Of a DNA stretch of 10,991 nt, positions 1 through 7,466 are shown piece by piece. This DNA is from BHER01 sp051652245 (GTDB taxonomy: Bacteria; Bacillota_I; Bacilli_A; Culicoidibacterales; Culicoidibacteraceae): contig JBOFTV010000008.1 of assembly GCA_051652245.1 (NCBI GenBank), positions 1-10,991 on the forward strand, given 5' to 3'. Position numbers and translations under genes: made by a program. Within the stretch, counting starts at the first letter, position 1, and each line of letters starts with the position of its first letter. The notes beneath the pieces are model-generated. The model was not told the origin of the DNA, did not search any database, and saw nothing but the letters and a program-made list of their open reading frames with translations.

Positions 1-129
1 TTCTAATTCCTCCAAAGAACCATAATTTTTAAGCGTTCGCTGTTTTACTTTGTCTTTTTCACGGTAACCTTCTACAAGATAAACATAAGATTTCCCTTCA
101 CGATTTTTCTTTTTTACTATATAAGCCAT
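1..129 (-). CDS. Transposase N-terminus, IS1634/IS4-like (partial)
   Basis: 43 codons are visible from the ATG at 129 to the window edge. The product begins MAYIVKKKN, continues with a KSYVYLVEGYR segment, and then has KQRTLKNYGSLEEL. This layout (a basic start, a 'Y.YLVE.YR' strand, then 'K.RT.K..G.LEEL') resembles the N-terminal region of IS1634-type DDE transposases of Bacillota. That assignment is from family memory; the DDE catalytic part is outside the window. The gene is not preceded by a recognisable Shine-Dalgarno sequence, and the likely -10 box lies only six bases upstream of ATG, so the transcript may be leaderless or very short-leadered. It could also belong to a related IS4-group family. 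It is not part of the neighbouring potassium-transporter unit, from which it is separated by two terminator-like hairpins. Confidence 0.6.
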   Translation of the reverse strand, partial: MAYIVKKKNREGKSYVYLVEGYREKDKVKQRTLKNYGSLEELE

Positions 130-135
130 ATATAT

Positions 136-164
136 ATTATATCATATATAACCGTTTACAACAA
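136..164 (-). promoter_or_regulatory. Putative transposase promoter, close to the start codon
   Basis: On the minus strand a perfect -10 TATAAT (141-136) lies 17 bases downstream of a weak -35 TTGTTG (164-159). The -10 ends six bases before the ATG at 129, so a start about seven bases downstream would fall on or next to the start codon. The region is AT-rich, so chance TATAAT matches are possible. Confidence 0.45.
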
Positions 165-173
165 CGTTTTAAT

Positions 174-223
174 TAAAAAAAGTGCCGAAAATGCTTTTGT
201 AGAAAGCTTAATGACACTTTTTG
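174..223 (-). terminator. Hairpin terminator or insulator upstream of the transposase
   Basis: Read on the minus strand, the arm aaaaagtgtc (222-213) pairs with ggcacttttt (186-177) over ten positions with one G-U pair. An inner GCTTT/AAAGC stem lies between them. The hairpin is followed on the minus strand by a run of seven T, and on the plus strand the other flank is also T-rich, so it could act in both directions. Its position just upstream of the transposase would stop read-through from the ktrB side into the element. It might instead be part of the IS end. Confidence 0.55.
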
Positions 224-230
224 TCTTTTT

Positions 231-478
231 TTGCTGATAAACTCAGGATTATATCATATTATTCAACATTTTTTTTGTAAGCGGATACTAATTTTTCTGC
301 GATTATTCTCACTGTTTTTGGCAGAAGTAGCATAAGACATAAATCATAATTCCTTTAAAAATGGGTGTCCCTGCTCCTCCTTATAATTGAGCTAAAGTTA
401 GCCATTACCATCGATAATGATTTTTATTTTAACCGATGAATAGCAGCTAAAACTAGTCAGTTTCACGACTTTTTTATA
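231..478. other. Gene-poor gap, no confident gene
   Basis: No open frame of convincing length, RNA gene or long repeat was seen here. The stretch contains a strong AAGGAGGA on the minus strand at 382-375 with a short, possibly decayed reading frame after it, described separately. There are also short AT-rich inverted repeats, such as CATTA/TAATG at 403-419, that are too weak to call. Confidence 0.5.
309..382 (-). other. Possible decayed small ORF with a strong ribosome binding site
   Basis: On the minus strand a near-perfect AAGGAGGA (382-375) is followed, 12 bases later, by an ATT codon in frame with ATG at 347. From there 12 codons read MIYVLCYFCQKQ and stop at 309. The hydrophobic short product after a very strong SD recalls the small 'holin-like toxin' peptides common in Lactobacillales genomes, and downstream bases (ENNRRK in another frame) could be a frame-shifted tail. 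This is inference from a loose resemblance. The expected ATG near the SD is missing, so if it was ever a gene it now looks broken. It may equally be chance. Confidence 0.18.
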
Positions 479-523
479 AAAAAAGCTTATGAAGACCTAT
501 ATCATAGGCTTTATAAGCTTTTT
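470..523 (-). terminator. Terminator after ktrB
   Basis: On the minus strand AAAGCTTATaaAGCCTAT pairs with ATAGGTCTtcATAAGCTTT, giving an outer nine-pair stem and an inner seven-pair stem around a short loop, followed by seven T. On the plus strand the other side also has T residues, so it may work both ways. It lies 60 bases after the ktrB stop codon and should end that transcript. Confidence 0.8.
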
Positions 524-528
524 ATTGA

Positions 529-588
529 GCTAAATTGTATTAGCTACTCTCAATAAGTGTCATATCTTAGCAGCTAATACAACTTAGC
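529..588. repeat. 17-bp inverted repeat spanning the ktrB stop codon
   Basis: gctaaattgtattagct at 529-545 is the reverse complement of agctaatacaacttagc at 572-588 at 16 of 17 positions, with a 26-base loop. The right arm includes the ktrB stop codon (584-586) and part of the preceding codon. In the transcript this would form a long stem just before the true terminator, which could protect the 3' end or affect termination of translation. Confidence 0.75.
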
Positions 589-1930
589 CAATAAGAACAC
601 GACCATCTGGGTAGGTTATATTTCCTTTATGTTCACGTAATACGGATAAAGCAAACGTTAATGGTCCTACTCGACCTAAAAACATTAAACAGATAATGAC
701 AATTTTACCATAGCTTGTTAAAAATGGTGTCATGTCTAAACTTGAACCAACCGTTCCAAATGCTGAGACAGCTTCAAAAGCAATCGCCAGTGCATCGAAA
801 TTCGTTTCTGTAAAAGTCATAATTAAAATCGCCATACAAACTAGCATAACACAAAGCGATATATTAGTATGCGCTATTCTAAGTGTTTCCGCCGAAATTT
901 TACGATAGAAAACTTCGGGTTCTTTTCGATGCCGAATCGTTGAGTACAAACTTAAAACAATAACCGCAAAAGTTGTCGTTTTAATCCCCCCCGCTGTTGA
1001 TCCAGGTGACCCACCAATAAACATCAGAAAAATTGTTAATATTGCTGTAGGTAAGGCAATTTCGGTCAGTGGGACACTCGTAAATCCGGCCGTTCTAGGC
1101 GTGATGGCCATAAAAACAATATTATTAAAGCGATCCCATCCGCTAAGATGACTAAGCATTGGTCCATTAAACTCAGCTATGCCAATTACAAGAATCCCCG
1201 TAATTAACAGCGCACCCGTAGCACACAATACCAAGCGTGTGTGGAATGTAATTTTATGCTTATTAATCTTACCCGCTAAATCCAAAAAGACAAAAAAGCC
1301 TAAGCCACCCGAAACAATTAACCCTGCTAGCGTATAAAGAATAACGGGGTTCTCTTGGAATGTTGTTAAACTTTTAAAACCGCCAAACACATCAAAGCCC
1401 GCATTACAAAATGCTGAAATCGAATGGAAGATACTATACCAAATACCTTTACCCAGACCATACATTGGAATAAATTGTGTTGCTAATAAAAGTGCCCCTG
1501 TACCTTCAATAATAAAAGTAATGAAAATAATCCGTTGGACAAATTTAACCATACCTTTTAAATCAAATCCACCAACATCCTGTTGAATAATCAAACGTTG
1601 CTTTAAATTTATTTTCTGTCTTGCAATGATTTGTATCGTTGTAATAAAAGCAAGAATCCCTAATCCACCAATTTGAATTAATAATAGGATGATTGCCTGG
1701 CCAAAAAATGTCCACTGCGTCCCTGTGTCTAATACAACAAGTCCGGTTACACACGTTGCTGACATTGCTGTAAATAGGGCATCAATAAACTTAATGCCAC
1801 CATTTACTTGAGCAATTGGGAGCATTAACAATAAACTCCCCGTCAGCACAACACTTGCATATCCTATCAACAACACTTGTAATGTTGTAATCTTATTTGT
1901 CCTGATGTAATCTACTATCTTACGAACCAT
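584..1930 (-). CDS. ktrB: KtrB-like potassium uptake channel subunit (TrkH/KtrB/HKT superfamily)
   Basis: The 448-residue product matches the usual KtrB/KtrD length of about 445-450 and forms the membrane pore for K+ (often Na+-coupled) uptake. All four pore loops are visible: SATCVTGLVV (57-66), SAFCNAGFD (172-180), TPRTAGFTS (277-285) and SAFGTVGSSLD (389-399), each with the conserved filter glycine. The intramembrane gate segment GGSPGSTAGGIKTTT is at 306-320, and the C-terminus ends in a membrane helix region with GRVGPLTFAL. The length and lack of the extra N-terminal TrkH helices favour KtrB over TrkH. The cytoplasmic RCK partner KtrA is not in the window, so it must be encoded elsewhere, as for B. 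subtilis KtrD/KtrC. The gene stands alone with its own promoter and terminators. The ATG at 1930 has GAGAGG 13-18 bases upstream and a closer AGGAA directly before it, so the start is good but its SD spacing is not ideal. Confidence 0.92.
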   Translation of the reverse strand: MVRKIVDYIRTNKITTLQVLLIGYASVVLTGSLLLMLPIAQVNGGIKFIDALFTAMSATCVTGLVVLDTGTQWTFFGQAIILLLIQIGGLGILAFITTIQIIARQKINLKQRLIIQQDVGGFDLKGMVKFVQRIIFITFIIEGTGALLLATQFIPMYGLGKGIWYSIFHSISAFCNAGFDVFGGFKSLTTFQENPVILYTLAGLIVSGGLGFFVFLDLAGKINKHKITFHTRLVLCATGALLITGILVIGIAEFNGPMLSHLSGWDRFNNIVFMAITPRTAGFTSVPLTEIALPTAILTIFLMFIGGSPGSTAGGIKTTTFAVIVLSLYSTIRHRKEPEVFYRKISAETLRIAHTNISLCVMLVCMAILIMTFTETNFDALAIAFEAVSAFGTVGSSLDMTPFLTSYGKIVIICLMFLGRVGPLTFALSVLREHKGNITYPDGRVLIG

Positions 1931-1970
1931 TTCCTATGACTTCCTCTCAGCTACTTAGTCTAATTATTAT

Positions 1971-1999
1971 ATTATACAACAGATTAATCATTAATGCCA
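1971..1999 (-). promoter_or_regulatory. Promoter of ktrB
   Basis: A perfect -10 TATAAT (1976-1971) sits 17 bases downstream of TGGCAT (1999-1994), a weak -35. Transcription would start near 1963 and give a leader of about 35 bases, too short for a cyclic-di-AMP (ydaO-type) riboswitch of the kind that controls some ktr genes. Confidence 0.6.
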
Positions 2000-2038
2000 T
2001 CTTAGTTGTCATTTTTGCTTGTTATTTTTTGATAATAT

Positions 2039-2082
2039 CTGTGTCACATCTTTTTTTAAAAAAAGTACTTGAACTGTCACAG
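2039..2082. repeat. Interrupted inverted repeat between the ABC permease and ktrB
   Basis: On the minus strand CTGTGACA (2082-2075) faces TGACACAG (2046-2039): seven of eight positions pair, with one A-A mismatch. The loop contains the palindrome CTTTTTTTAAAAAAAG. It lies 40-80 bases upstream of the ktrB -35. There is no T-tail after it, so it is a poor terminator for the ABC unit. It could be an operator or a folded 3' end. Confidence 0.35.
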
Positions 2083-2121
2083 TAAATATGAAAGAATCTA
2101 TGTTCACGTTACCCATTTATA

Positions 2122-3774
2122 TTAATACTTTTGAGCAAAATTATTGAATAACTTTACCGCTATAATCCAGCTTACTATAGATAAACCTACACCAAATAGC
2201 AAAAGTCCACTAATAAAAATAGCTGGTGGAATAAAGATGAGTAGGAGATAAAGACTAAAAATACCCAGTCCTAAAAATGACAGCATAACCCCCATATACA
2301 TGGAAGCACCTTTTTTTGCTACTTCGACTTCATTTGTCCAAACTAAATTGGGCTTGATACTTGCAACCACTAACTGTAGTGCATTGCTCAAAGCAATACC
2401 AATCAGTCCCAAGATTGTTCCACCAAATAACCATGTTGGGGCTATGTTTAGACCAATACCACCAATAATAATAAGGAGTAAAAACGGAATCATCCCAAAC
2501 AAATAACCAACTATTCCCTTTGCTAAAAGCTGCTTACTTAAAGGTACCGGAATAACTTTAGCAACAAAGAAATTTTGCCCTTCACGACTGATTGATGTTG
2601 CACTAATACAGTTGGTACCCCCAATAAAGTACCCCATAGCAAAGCAGCTAAACAACATACAATTAATAATCCATACCTCTACTACTAATCCATTTTCTAG
2701 CGTGTTGGTAATATATTCCACAAAGCTATTTTGTGTCAAAAATGGAATCATTAGCAGACAAGGAATAATAAATGAAGATAATATCAAATTTAGCACATAT
2801 GTCCCTGACCTTGTTAACATCCTGTATTCTTTGTGGCAAAGAGCGATTAATGTCTTTTTTGTTTTCGTTTTTGTCATGAATTGCTTGTTTGATAGTTTCT
2901 TTTTCTTAGCATTTCTATTTGCAACATCGACCACTGTTTTTAGGTAGAGCTTATCCGCAACAAAAGTAAACAGCCAAAATAATGCTACTGTTGCAACAGC
3001 ATACCCTAAAATTGCAAGTTTACTTCCACTAGCACCATTGCCAAGCAACTGTGGAAAAACACTATAGTTTAGCAAGCCATTTATTGAACTAAAATCAATT
3101 ACCTCCGTCAAACTAGAAAATGTTTCCAGATTAGGAGCATATGCTGGTGAGACCACTTGTAATTGAATGAAAATATTAGCACCTATGCTCAAACCAATTG
3201 CCAATAAACCACTGACAAAACTAAAAATTTCTTTGTTAGCAACAAAGCGCATCATTCTCATCAAAAGCATAACCATAATTGCTGCTATAGACACCGCAAT
3301 TATGGGGAGTGTCAAAAACCCTAAAATAGTAGCCAGCAACCACCAAACACTAAATCCCGCGGCAAACAAAAAGGCTAGACTCATTGGTAAAAACATGCTA
3401 AACATCAAAATGTATTCAAACATCGTTGTAATGATAAACTTACTCACAACAATTTGCTTTGATGTAAATGGCATCGCCAAAATTTTCGGCACATCCGCCG
3501 AAAAATAAAAAAATGATGGTACGGAAAAAAACGAATAGATAAACATAACCAATAAAATAGCGAGTGTAATCACGCCATATATTGTTCCCATTTGCTCAGG
3601 GTTAGGAAAAGCACTAAAAAGCGCCAGACATACCGCAAAAAAAAGCAAACTTAGTGGTATCACAAAAAAAAGCCCACCTAAAATTAAACTTATCACTAGT
3701 ATTATTTTAGTTTTTGTATCTTTAGGTCCCATATTCTTCAAAAAAAGTTTGGTTAGCAAGTTAATTCGCTTCAT
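2122..3774 (-). CDS. ABC-2-type exporter permease, about 550 residues
   Basis: This is the membrane partner of the ATPase encoded just upstream. The product is very hydrophobic, with membrane helices near residues 25-50 and 62-90, several between 110 and 280, a basic cytoplasmic stretch at about 290-320 (KKKKLSNKQF, then TKTKTKK), and a second hydrophobic half to the C-terminus. The segments SADVPKILAMPFTSKQIVVSKF (in the first half) and SREGQNFFVAKVIPVPLSKQ (in the second half) are the coupling-loop-like pattern I recall from large two-half ABC-2 permeases of Bacillota. Its start codon overlaps the 3' end of the ATPase gene by 14 bases, with GGAG ten bases before ATG, indicating translational coupling. 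The substrate is unknown; export of a peptide, lipid or antimicrobial is possible, but nothing in the sequence chooses between them. Neither a two-component system nor a GntR regulator is next to it. Confidence 0.82.
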   Translation of the reverse strand: MKRINLLTKLFLKNMGPKDTKTKIILVISLILGGLFFVIPLSLLFFAVCLALFSAFPNPEQMGTIYGVITLAILLVMFIYSFFSVPSFFYFSADVPKILAMPFTSKQIVVSKFIITTMFEYILMFSMFLPMSLAFLFAAGFSVWWLLATILGFLTLPIIAVSIAAIMVMLLMRMMRFVANKEIFSFVSGLLAIGLSIGANIFIQLQVVSPAYAPNLETFSSLTEVIDFSSINGLLNYSVFPQLLGNGASGSKLAILGYAVATVALFWLFTFVADKLYLKTVVDVANRNAKKKKLSNKQFMTKTKTKKTLIALCHKEYRMLTRSGTYVLNLILSSFIIPCLLMIPFLTQNSFVEYITNTLENGLVVEVWIINCMLFSCFAMGYFIGGTNCISATSISREGQNFFVAKVIPVPLSKQLLAKGIVGYLFGMIPFLLLIIIGGIGLNIAPTWLFGGTILGLIGIALSNALQLVVASIKPNLVWTNEVEVAKKGASMYMGVMLSFLGLGIFSLYLLLIFIPPAIFISGLLLFGVGLSIVSWIIAVKLFNNFAQKY

Positions 3775-4507
3775 TATTTGTCATCTCCAAAAATATGGCT
3801 TCTAATGTTTTATTACTGCCATACTGCATTCTAATATCATCAATTGTTCCGGTAAATACTATTTGACCATGGTTGATAATCACAACCTTATCACATAATT
3901 TCTCCGCCACTTCTAATACATGTGTCGAAAAAAGGACAATATTCCCATTTTGAGCATGTTGTTTCATCATTTCTTTTAAATCAAACGCTGCTTGTGGATC
4001 TAATCCCGTCATCGGTTCATCCAGCACCCACAAATAAGGATCATGTAATAGCGACCCAATGATCACTAATTTTTGTCTCATCCCATGAGAATAACTAGCA
4101 ATAGCATCATTTAAACTCATTTCAAGGTTAAATTTTTCTGAAAGTTGCACAATTTTAGCTCGTCGTTGCTCTTGCGAAACTTCGTAGACGTCAGCCATAA
4201 AATTCAAATATTCAATTCCTTTCAGCTTTAAAAACATATCTGGAGAATCAGGGACAAAACTAAATTGTTTCTTGGCAGCAAGTGCATCTTTGGTAATACT
4301 TTTCCCATTGATTTCAACATCACCTGTTGTTGGTGCAATGATCCCCGTTAACATGCTGATCGTTGTTGTTTTACCAGCACCATTAGGACCAATAAAACCC
4401 ATGATTTGTCCCGGTGTAATTTCTAAATTTAAGTGTTCTACTGCATTTTTTCCTTTTTGAAATGATTTGCTTAGATTTTTAAAAAGGATGCCTTTTGCTG
4501 TTTCCAT
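3761..4507 (-). CDS. ABC exporter ATP-binding subunit
   Basis: This is the ATP-hydrolysing subunit of an ABC-2-type exporter, acting with the permease that follows. Starting at METAKG it has 248 residues: Walker A GPNGAGKTT (40-48), Q-loop-like FVPDSPDMFL, signature SYSHGMRQKL (the S-H-G variant of LSGGQ usual in this subfamily), Walker B LWVLDEPM and switch STH. The reading frame is open upstream to a TTG at 4573, but that extension overlaps a near-consensus promoter. The ATG at 4507 has GGAGG eight bases upstream, so it is the start chosen here. The stop codon lies inside the start of the permease gene. The pair forms a two-gene operon with no visible terminator directly after it. Confidence 0.9.
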   Translation of the reverse strand: METAKGILFKNLSKSFQKGKNAVEHLNLEITPGQIMGFIGPNGAGKTTTISMLTGIIAPTTGDVEINGKSITKDALAAKKQFSFVPDSPDMFLKLKGIEYLNFMADVYEVSQEQRRAKIVQLSEKFNLEMSLNDAIASYSHGMRQKLVIIGSLLHDPYLWVLDEPMTGLDPQAAFDLKEMMKQHAQNGNIVLFSTHVLEVAEKLCDKVVIINHGQIVFTGTIDDIRMQYGSNKTLEAIFLEMTNNEAN

Positions 4508-4541
4508 ATCAAATACCTCCGTTTTTCTAGTTATAACTAAC

Positions 4542-4570
4542 ATTCTATCATCCAAAAAGTACAATGTCAA
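4542..4570 (-). promoter_or_regulatory. Near-consensus promoter of the ABC exporter operon
   Basis: On the minus strand a perfect -35 TTGACA (4570-4565) and -10 TAGAAT (4547-4542) are separated by exactly 17 bases. Transcription should start near 4535, giving a leader of about 28 bases that contains the GGAGG of the ATPase gene. It is the best promoter match in the window, so the exporter is probably transcribed well unless a repressor acts. Confidence 0.85.
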
Positions 4571-4593
4571 CAAGTTAAATCCACAATTCAGGT

Positions 4594-4623
4594 AAAAAAA
4601 AAGCTCCCCCTACTAAGGAGGAA
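4594..4623 (-). terminator. Terminator after degV
   Basis: On the minus strand TTCCTCC pairs with GGGGGAG around a six-base loop (two or three G-U pairs), and nine T follow after one C. It starts about ten bases after the degV stop codon and closes the metG-degV unit just before the exporter promoter. Confidence 0.85.
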
Positions 4624-4634
4624 AATCGCTATCA

Positions 4635-5471
4635 TCATGACCAAATCACACCAATTGCTGCAGCTTCGGGTCCTGCGTGGACACCAACAACAGGGCTTAA
4701 ATCCGAGACCTCATATGGTATATCTGGAAAGTTTTCTTCAAATAAGGCAATAAAGGCATCCCTTAATTCTGGCCTACTCGAATGTAAGATTATTGCCCGC
4801 TCCATTGTCCTTGCTTGTGCAAAAACAACCAATGATTTGAGCGCCTTTTTGAAAGTACGCTCTTTCCCGATTACATCAATTACACCATCTTTAATTGTTA
4901 AAAGTGGTTTTATTTGCAGCATATTACCAATTACTGCTTTTGTTGCACTGATTCGACCGCCTTTTTTCAATGTATCTAAATTATCAATATACACCAAAAT
5001 TTCTAAGCGTGAAAATATATTATCTGAGAATTTCTTGATTGCATTAATATCAGAATTATTTGCCGCAAATTTTGCAACTTCATACACAGCAATTGATCCT
5101 ACGGCTGTTACAATTGCTGTTTCTATTACATGAACATCACAATTTTCAATCATTTGACCCGCAACTGTTGCTGAATGCATTGTTCCGCTCATTTTTGATG
5201 TCAATGTAAAGACAAAAATATCGGTATAGCCCAACGCTTTGATTTCTTCATATTTTTGTAAGAATTCCCCTGCGGAGACCTGTGATGTCGTCGCTGTATG
5301 TCCATCCCGCATAGCTTGATAAAACTCATCTGCTGAGATATCGACCATATCTTTTAGTGGTTTTCCGTTTAAAATTACATAAAGAGGAATAAAAAAGAAA
5401 TCTTTATGTTCTTCAATCGCCTTTTGGCTGATTGCTAGTGTTGAATCCACTAGAAACGCAATTTTTTTCAT
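4635..5471 (-). CDS. DegV family fatty-acid-binding protein (FakB-like)
   Basis: DegV/FakB proteins bind a fatty acid and present it to the kinase FakA, which makes acyl-phosphate for phospholipid synthesis. The 278-residue product has the family marks in order: DST at 9-11, TTSQVS at 61-66 (the usual TSQPS with Val for Pro), SGT at 95-97, LKKGGRI at 168-174, a GKERT segment after the 'IKDGVI' strand, and the C-terminal HAGPE at 265-269, where the family usually has H.GPG. The ATG at 5471 has AAAGGA eight bases upstream. It lies 21 bases downstream of metG and appears to be co-transcribed with it; a functional link to methionyl-tRNA is not obvious. FakA is not in the window. The role as a FakB is inferred from family knowledge, and the particular fatty acid cannot be told. 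Confidence 0.88.
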   Translation of the reverse strand: MKKIAFLVDSTLAISQKAIEEHKDFFFIPLYVILNGKPLKDMVDISADEFYQAMRDGHTATTSQVSAGEFLQKYEEIKALGYTDIFVFTLTSKMSGTMHSATVAGQMIENCDVHVIETAIVTAVGSIAVYEVAKFAANNSDINAIKKFSDNIFSRLEILVYIDNLDTLKKGGRISATKAVIGNMLQIKPLLTIKDGVIDVIGKERTFKKALKSLVVFAQARTMERAIILHSSRPELRDAFIALFEENFPDIPYEVSDLSPVVGVHAGPEAAAIGVIWS

Positions 5472-5492
5472 GATTACTGTCCTTTCGTTTTG

Positions 5493-7451
5493 TTATTTGA
5501 TTAGCGTTCCATTTTCTATCTGTTCGTCGATAAAAATTAGAGCAACACCATTAGCTGTCTCTGTTGTCAAAAGCATTCCTTCTGATAGAACTTTTCTTAG
5601 ATTCACTGGTTTCAAATTATGGACAGCCATAACTTTCTTCCCAATTAAATGCGCAAGGTCTTTATATGAATTTGCCAATCCTGAAACGATTTGTGCACTA
5701 CCATATGCTCCAAAATCCACGTTAAATACTAATAACTTATCTGCATTCGGATGCTTTTGGACAGCTAGAATTTCGCCTACTCGCAAATGTGATTTTTCAA
5801 AGACTTCTAATGTAATCTGCTCTTCTGGAGCAACAGTCTTAAACTTTTCCTTACCGGTCATCGCTTCACTGATATAATCAACTTCTGTTTGCACATCCAC
5901 ACGCTGTAATAAAATACCATTCGAGGCAACTTTTGTTCCATTTAAAAATGTGGTGTCAAATAAATTAGACCATGTATTTTGTTCAAGTGCTGTTCCTAAT
6001 TGACTAAGAATTTTAGCCGGTGACTCTGTTAGAAATGGTTTCAACAGTATTGCTACTTGCCTTAATGCATGTGTTAGATGTACTAAAACGGCATCTAACT
6101 GGCTGCTGCCAATTTCCAACTTAGCAAGCTTCCAGGGCTCTGTTTGATCAATATACTTATTCATTCGACCAATATATTCAAAGACCTTCTCCAAAGCAAC
6201 CGAAAATTCTAATTTTTCCATTGCTACTTCGTACGCTGCAATACACTCCTTAGAAAAAGTAATAACCGCACCATCAAATTCGGTTTGTTGGATATAATTA
6301 GGCAAAATGCCGCCACGATATTTTTCAACCATTGCAACTGTTCGACTCAAGAGATTTCCTAAATCATTAACTAAATCATAATTATACCTAGCAATAAAAT
6401 TTTCAGGTGTGAAAATCCCATCACTTCCAAAAGGAACTTCACGCATCAAATAATACCTAAGCGCATCTAAACCATAGCGCTCTACCAGCGTTTCCGGATA
6501 AACAACATTTCCCTTTGATTTTGACATTTTTCCATCTTTCATTAAGAGCCACCCATGTCCAAAAATTTGTTTTGGGAGCGGAATATCTAAAGCCATGAGC
6601 ATGATTGGCCAATAAATTGCATGAAAGCGTACAATTTCTTTCCCTACCATGTGAACATTTGCGGGCCAAAATTTTTCAAAGAGATCTGTATTTTCACTAC
6701 CATAGCCTAATGCTGTAATATAATTAGATAAGGCATCAATCCACACGTAGACAACATGCTCTGGATTATTTTCAACGGGTATTCCCCAAGAAAAAGTCGT
6801 TCGGCTCACAGCCAAATCTTGTAATCCTGGCTTGATAAAATTATTAATCATTTCATTTTTACGTGAAACTGGTTGAATAAAATTAGGGTTCTGCTCATAA
6901 AATGCCAATAGCTTTTCCGCATATTTACCCATTCGGAAGAAATAGCATGATTCTTTAACTAATTCCACTTCATGACCACTAGGAGCTTTTCCGCCAATAA
7001 CACGACCAGATTCATCTTTATAGACTTCTTCTAATTGCGTTTGTGTAAAGTATTCCTCATCAGAAACTGAATACCAACCTTCATATTCACCTAGATAAAT
7101 ATCATCTTGCGCTAATAATTGATTAAAAATCTTTTTGACACCATCATGATGAAAGTCACTTGTTGTCCTAATAAATTGATCGTTGCTAATGTCTAACAGC
7201 TGCCATAACGCCTTAAATTTTTGAGCCATCGCATCTACATGGGCGCGTGGACTAATTCCTAGTGCATCTGCGGATTGTTCAATTTTCTGTCCATGTTCAT
7301 CTACACCTGTTAGAAAATAAACATCAAACCCTTTTTCGCGCTTATACCTTGCCATCACATCACAGGCAATTGTTGTGTAGGCAGTTCCAATATGAGCCCG
7401 GCCGTTAGGGTAATAAATTGGGGTTGTTATATAATATGTTTTTGTCATCAT
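5493..7451 (-). CDS. metG: Methionyl-tRNA synthetase
   Basis: This class I enzyme charges tRNA-Met with methionine in the cytoplasm. The 652-residue length is typical for the Gram-positive form. The HIGH-type motif is AHIGTAYTT around 19-27 within PIYYPNGRAHIG, and KMSKS is at 308-312. The connective region (about 120-170) has no paired CxxC knuckles, so this is the zinc-free type. An anticodon-binding helical domain follows, with KYIDQTEPWKLAK, and a C-terminal EMAPII/Trbp111-like tRNA-binding and dimerisation domain spans 551-652 (HLRVGEIL, HPNADKLL, IVSGLA, GMLL). Two ATG codons stand in a row at 7451 and 7448; AAGGAG lies four and seven bases before them, so the second may be used. The gene follows the unknown 155-residue gene by 15 bases and precedes degV. 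The short leader of the unit leaves no room for a methionine T-box. Confidence 0.96.
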   Translation of the reverse strand: MMTKTYYITTPIYYPNGRAHIGTAYTTIACDVMARYKREKGFDVYFLTGVDEHGQKIEQSADALGISPRAHVDAMAQKFKALWQLLDISNDQFIRTTSDFHHDGVKKIFNQLLAQDDIYLGEYEGWYSVSDEEYFTQTQLEEVYKDESGRVIGGKAPSGHEVELVKESCYFFRMGKYAEKLLAFYEQNPNFIQPVSRKNEMINNFIKPGLQDLAVSRTTFSWGIPVENNPEHVVYVWIDALSNYITALGYGSENTDLFEKFWPANVHMVGKEIVRFHAIYWPIMLMALDIPLPKQIFGHGWLLMKDGKMSKSKGNVVYPETLVERYGLDALRYYLMREVPFGSDGIFTPENFIARYNYDLVNDLGNLLSRTVAMVEKYRGGILPNYIQQTEFDGAVITFSKECIAAYEVAMEKLEFSVALEKVFEYIGRMNKYIDQTEPWKLAKLEIGSSQLDAVLVHLTHALRQVAILLKPFLTESPAKILSQLGTALEQNTWSNLFDTTFLNGTKVASNGILLQRVDVQTEVDYISEAMTGKEKFKTVAPEEQITLEVFEKSHLRVGEILAVQKHPNADKLLVFNVDFGAYGSAQIVSGLANSYKDLAHLIGKKVMAVHNLKPVNLRKVLSEGMLLTTETANGVALIFIDEQIENGTLIK

Positions 7452-7466
7452 TGTTCTCCTTGCATC

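Larger units (their letters stand above)
1..230 (-). mobile_element. 5' end of an IS1634-like insertion sequence (left boundary of the core block)
   Basis: The segment holds the start of a transposase gene reading leftward out of the window, its putative promoter, and an upstream hairpin with T-runs. I infer that the element's upstream end lies within roughly 165-235, because the hairpin at 174-223 resembles the transcription-blocking hairpins often found inside IS ends. No terminal repeat or target duplication can be confirmed, since the other end lies outside the window. The right-hand limit given is approximate. Confidence 0.4.

Noticed and set aside
403..419. CATTA/TAATG inverted repeat followed by T-rich DNA as a terminator
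   Set aside because: Only five AT-rich pairs; too weak to call in AT-rich DNA.
1931..1963. Cyclic-di-AMP (ydaO-type) riboswitch before ktrB
   Set aside because: The predicted leader is about 35 bases and the upstream gap has no such fold.
2300..3508. Several plus-strand frames of 68-113 codons within the ABC permease
   Set aside because: Antisense to a hydrophobic coding sequence; no SD and no recognisable protein features.
2122..4507. Bacteriocin-immunity or antimicrobial-resistance exporter
   Set aside because: No precursor peptide, sensor kinase or response regulator nearby; the substrate cannot be inferred from the ATPase and permease alone.
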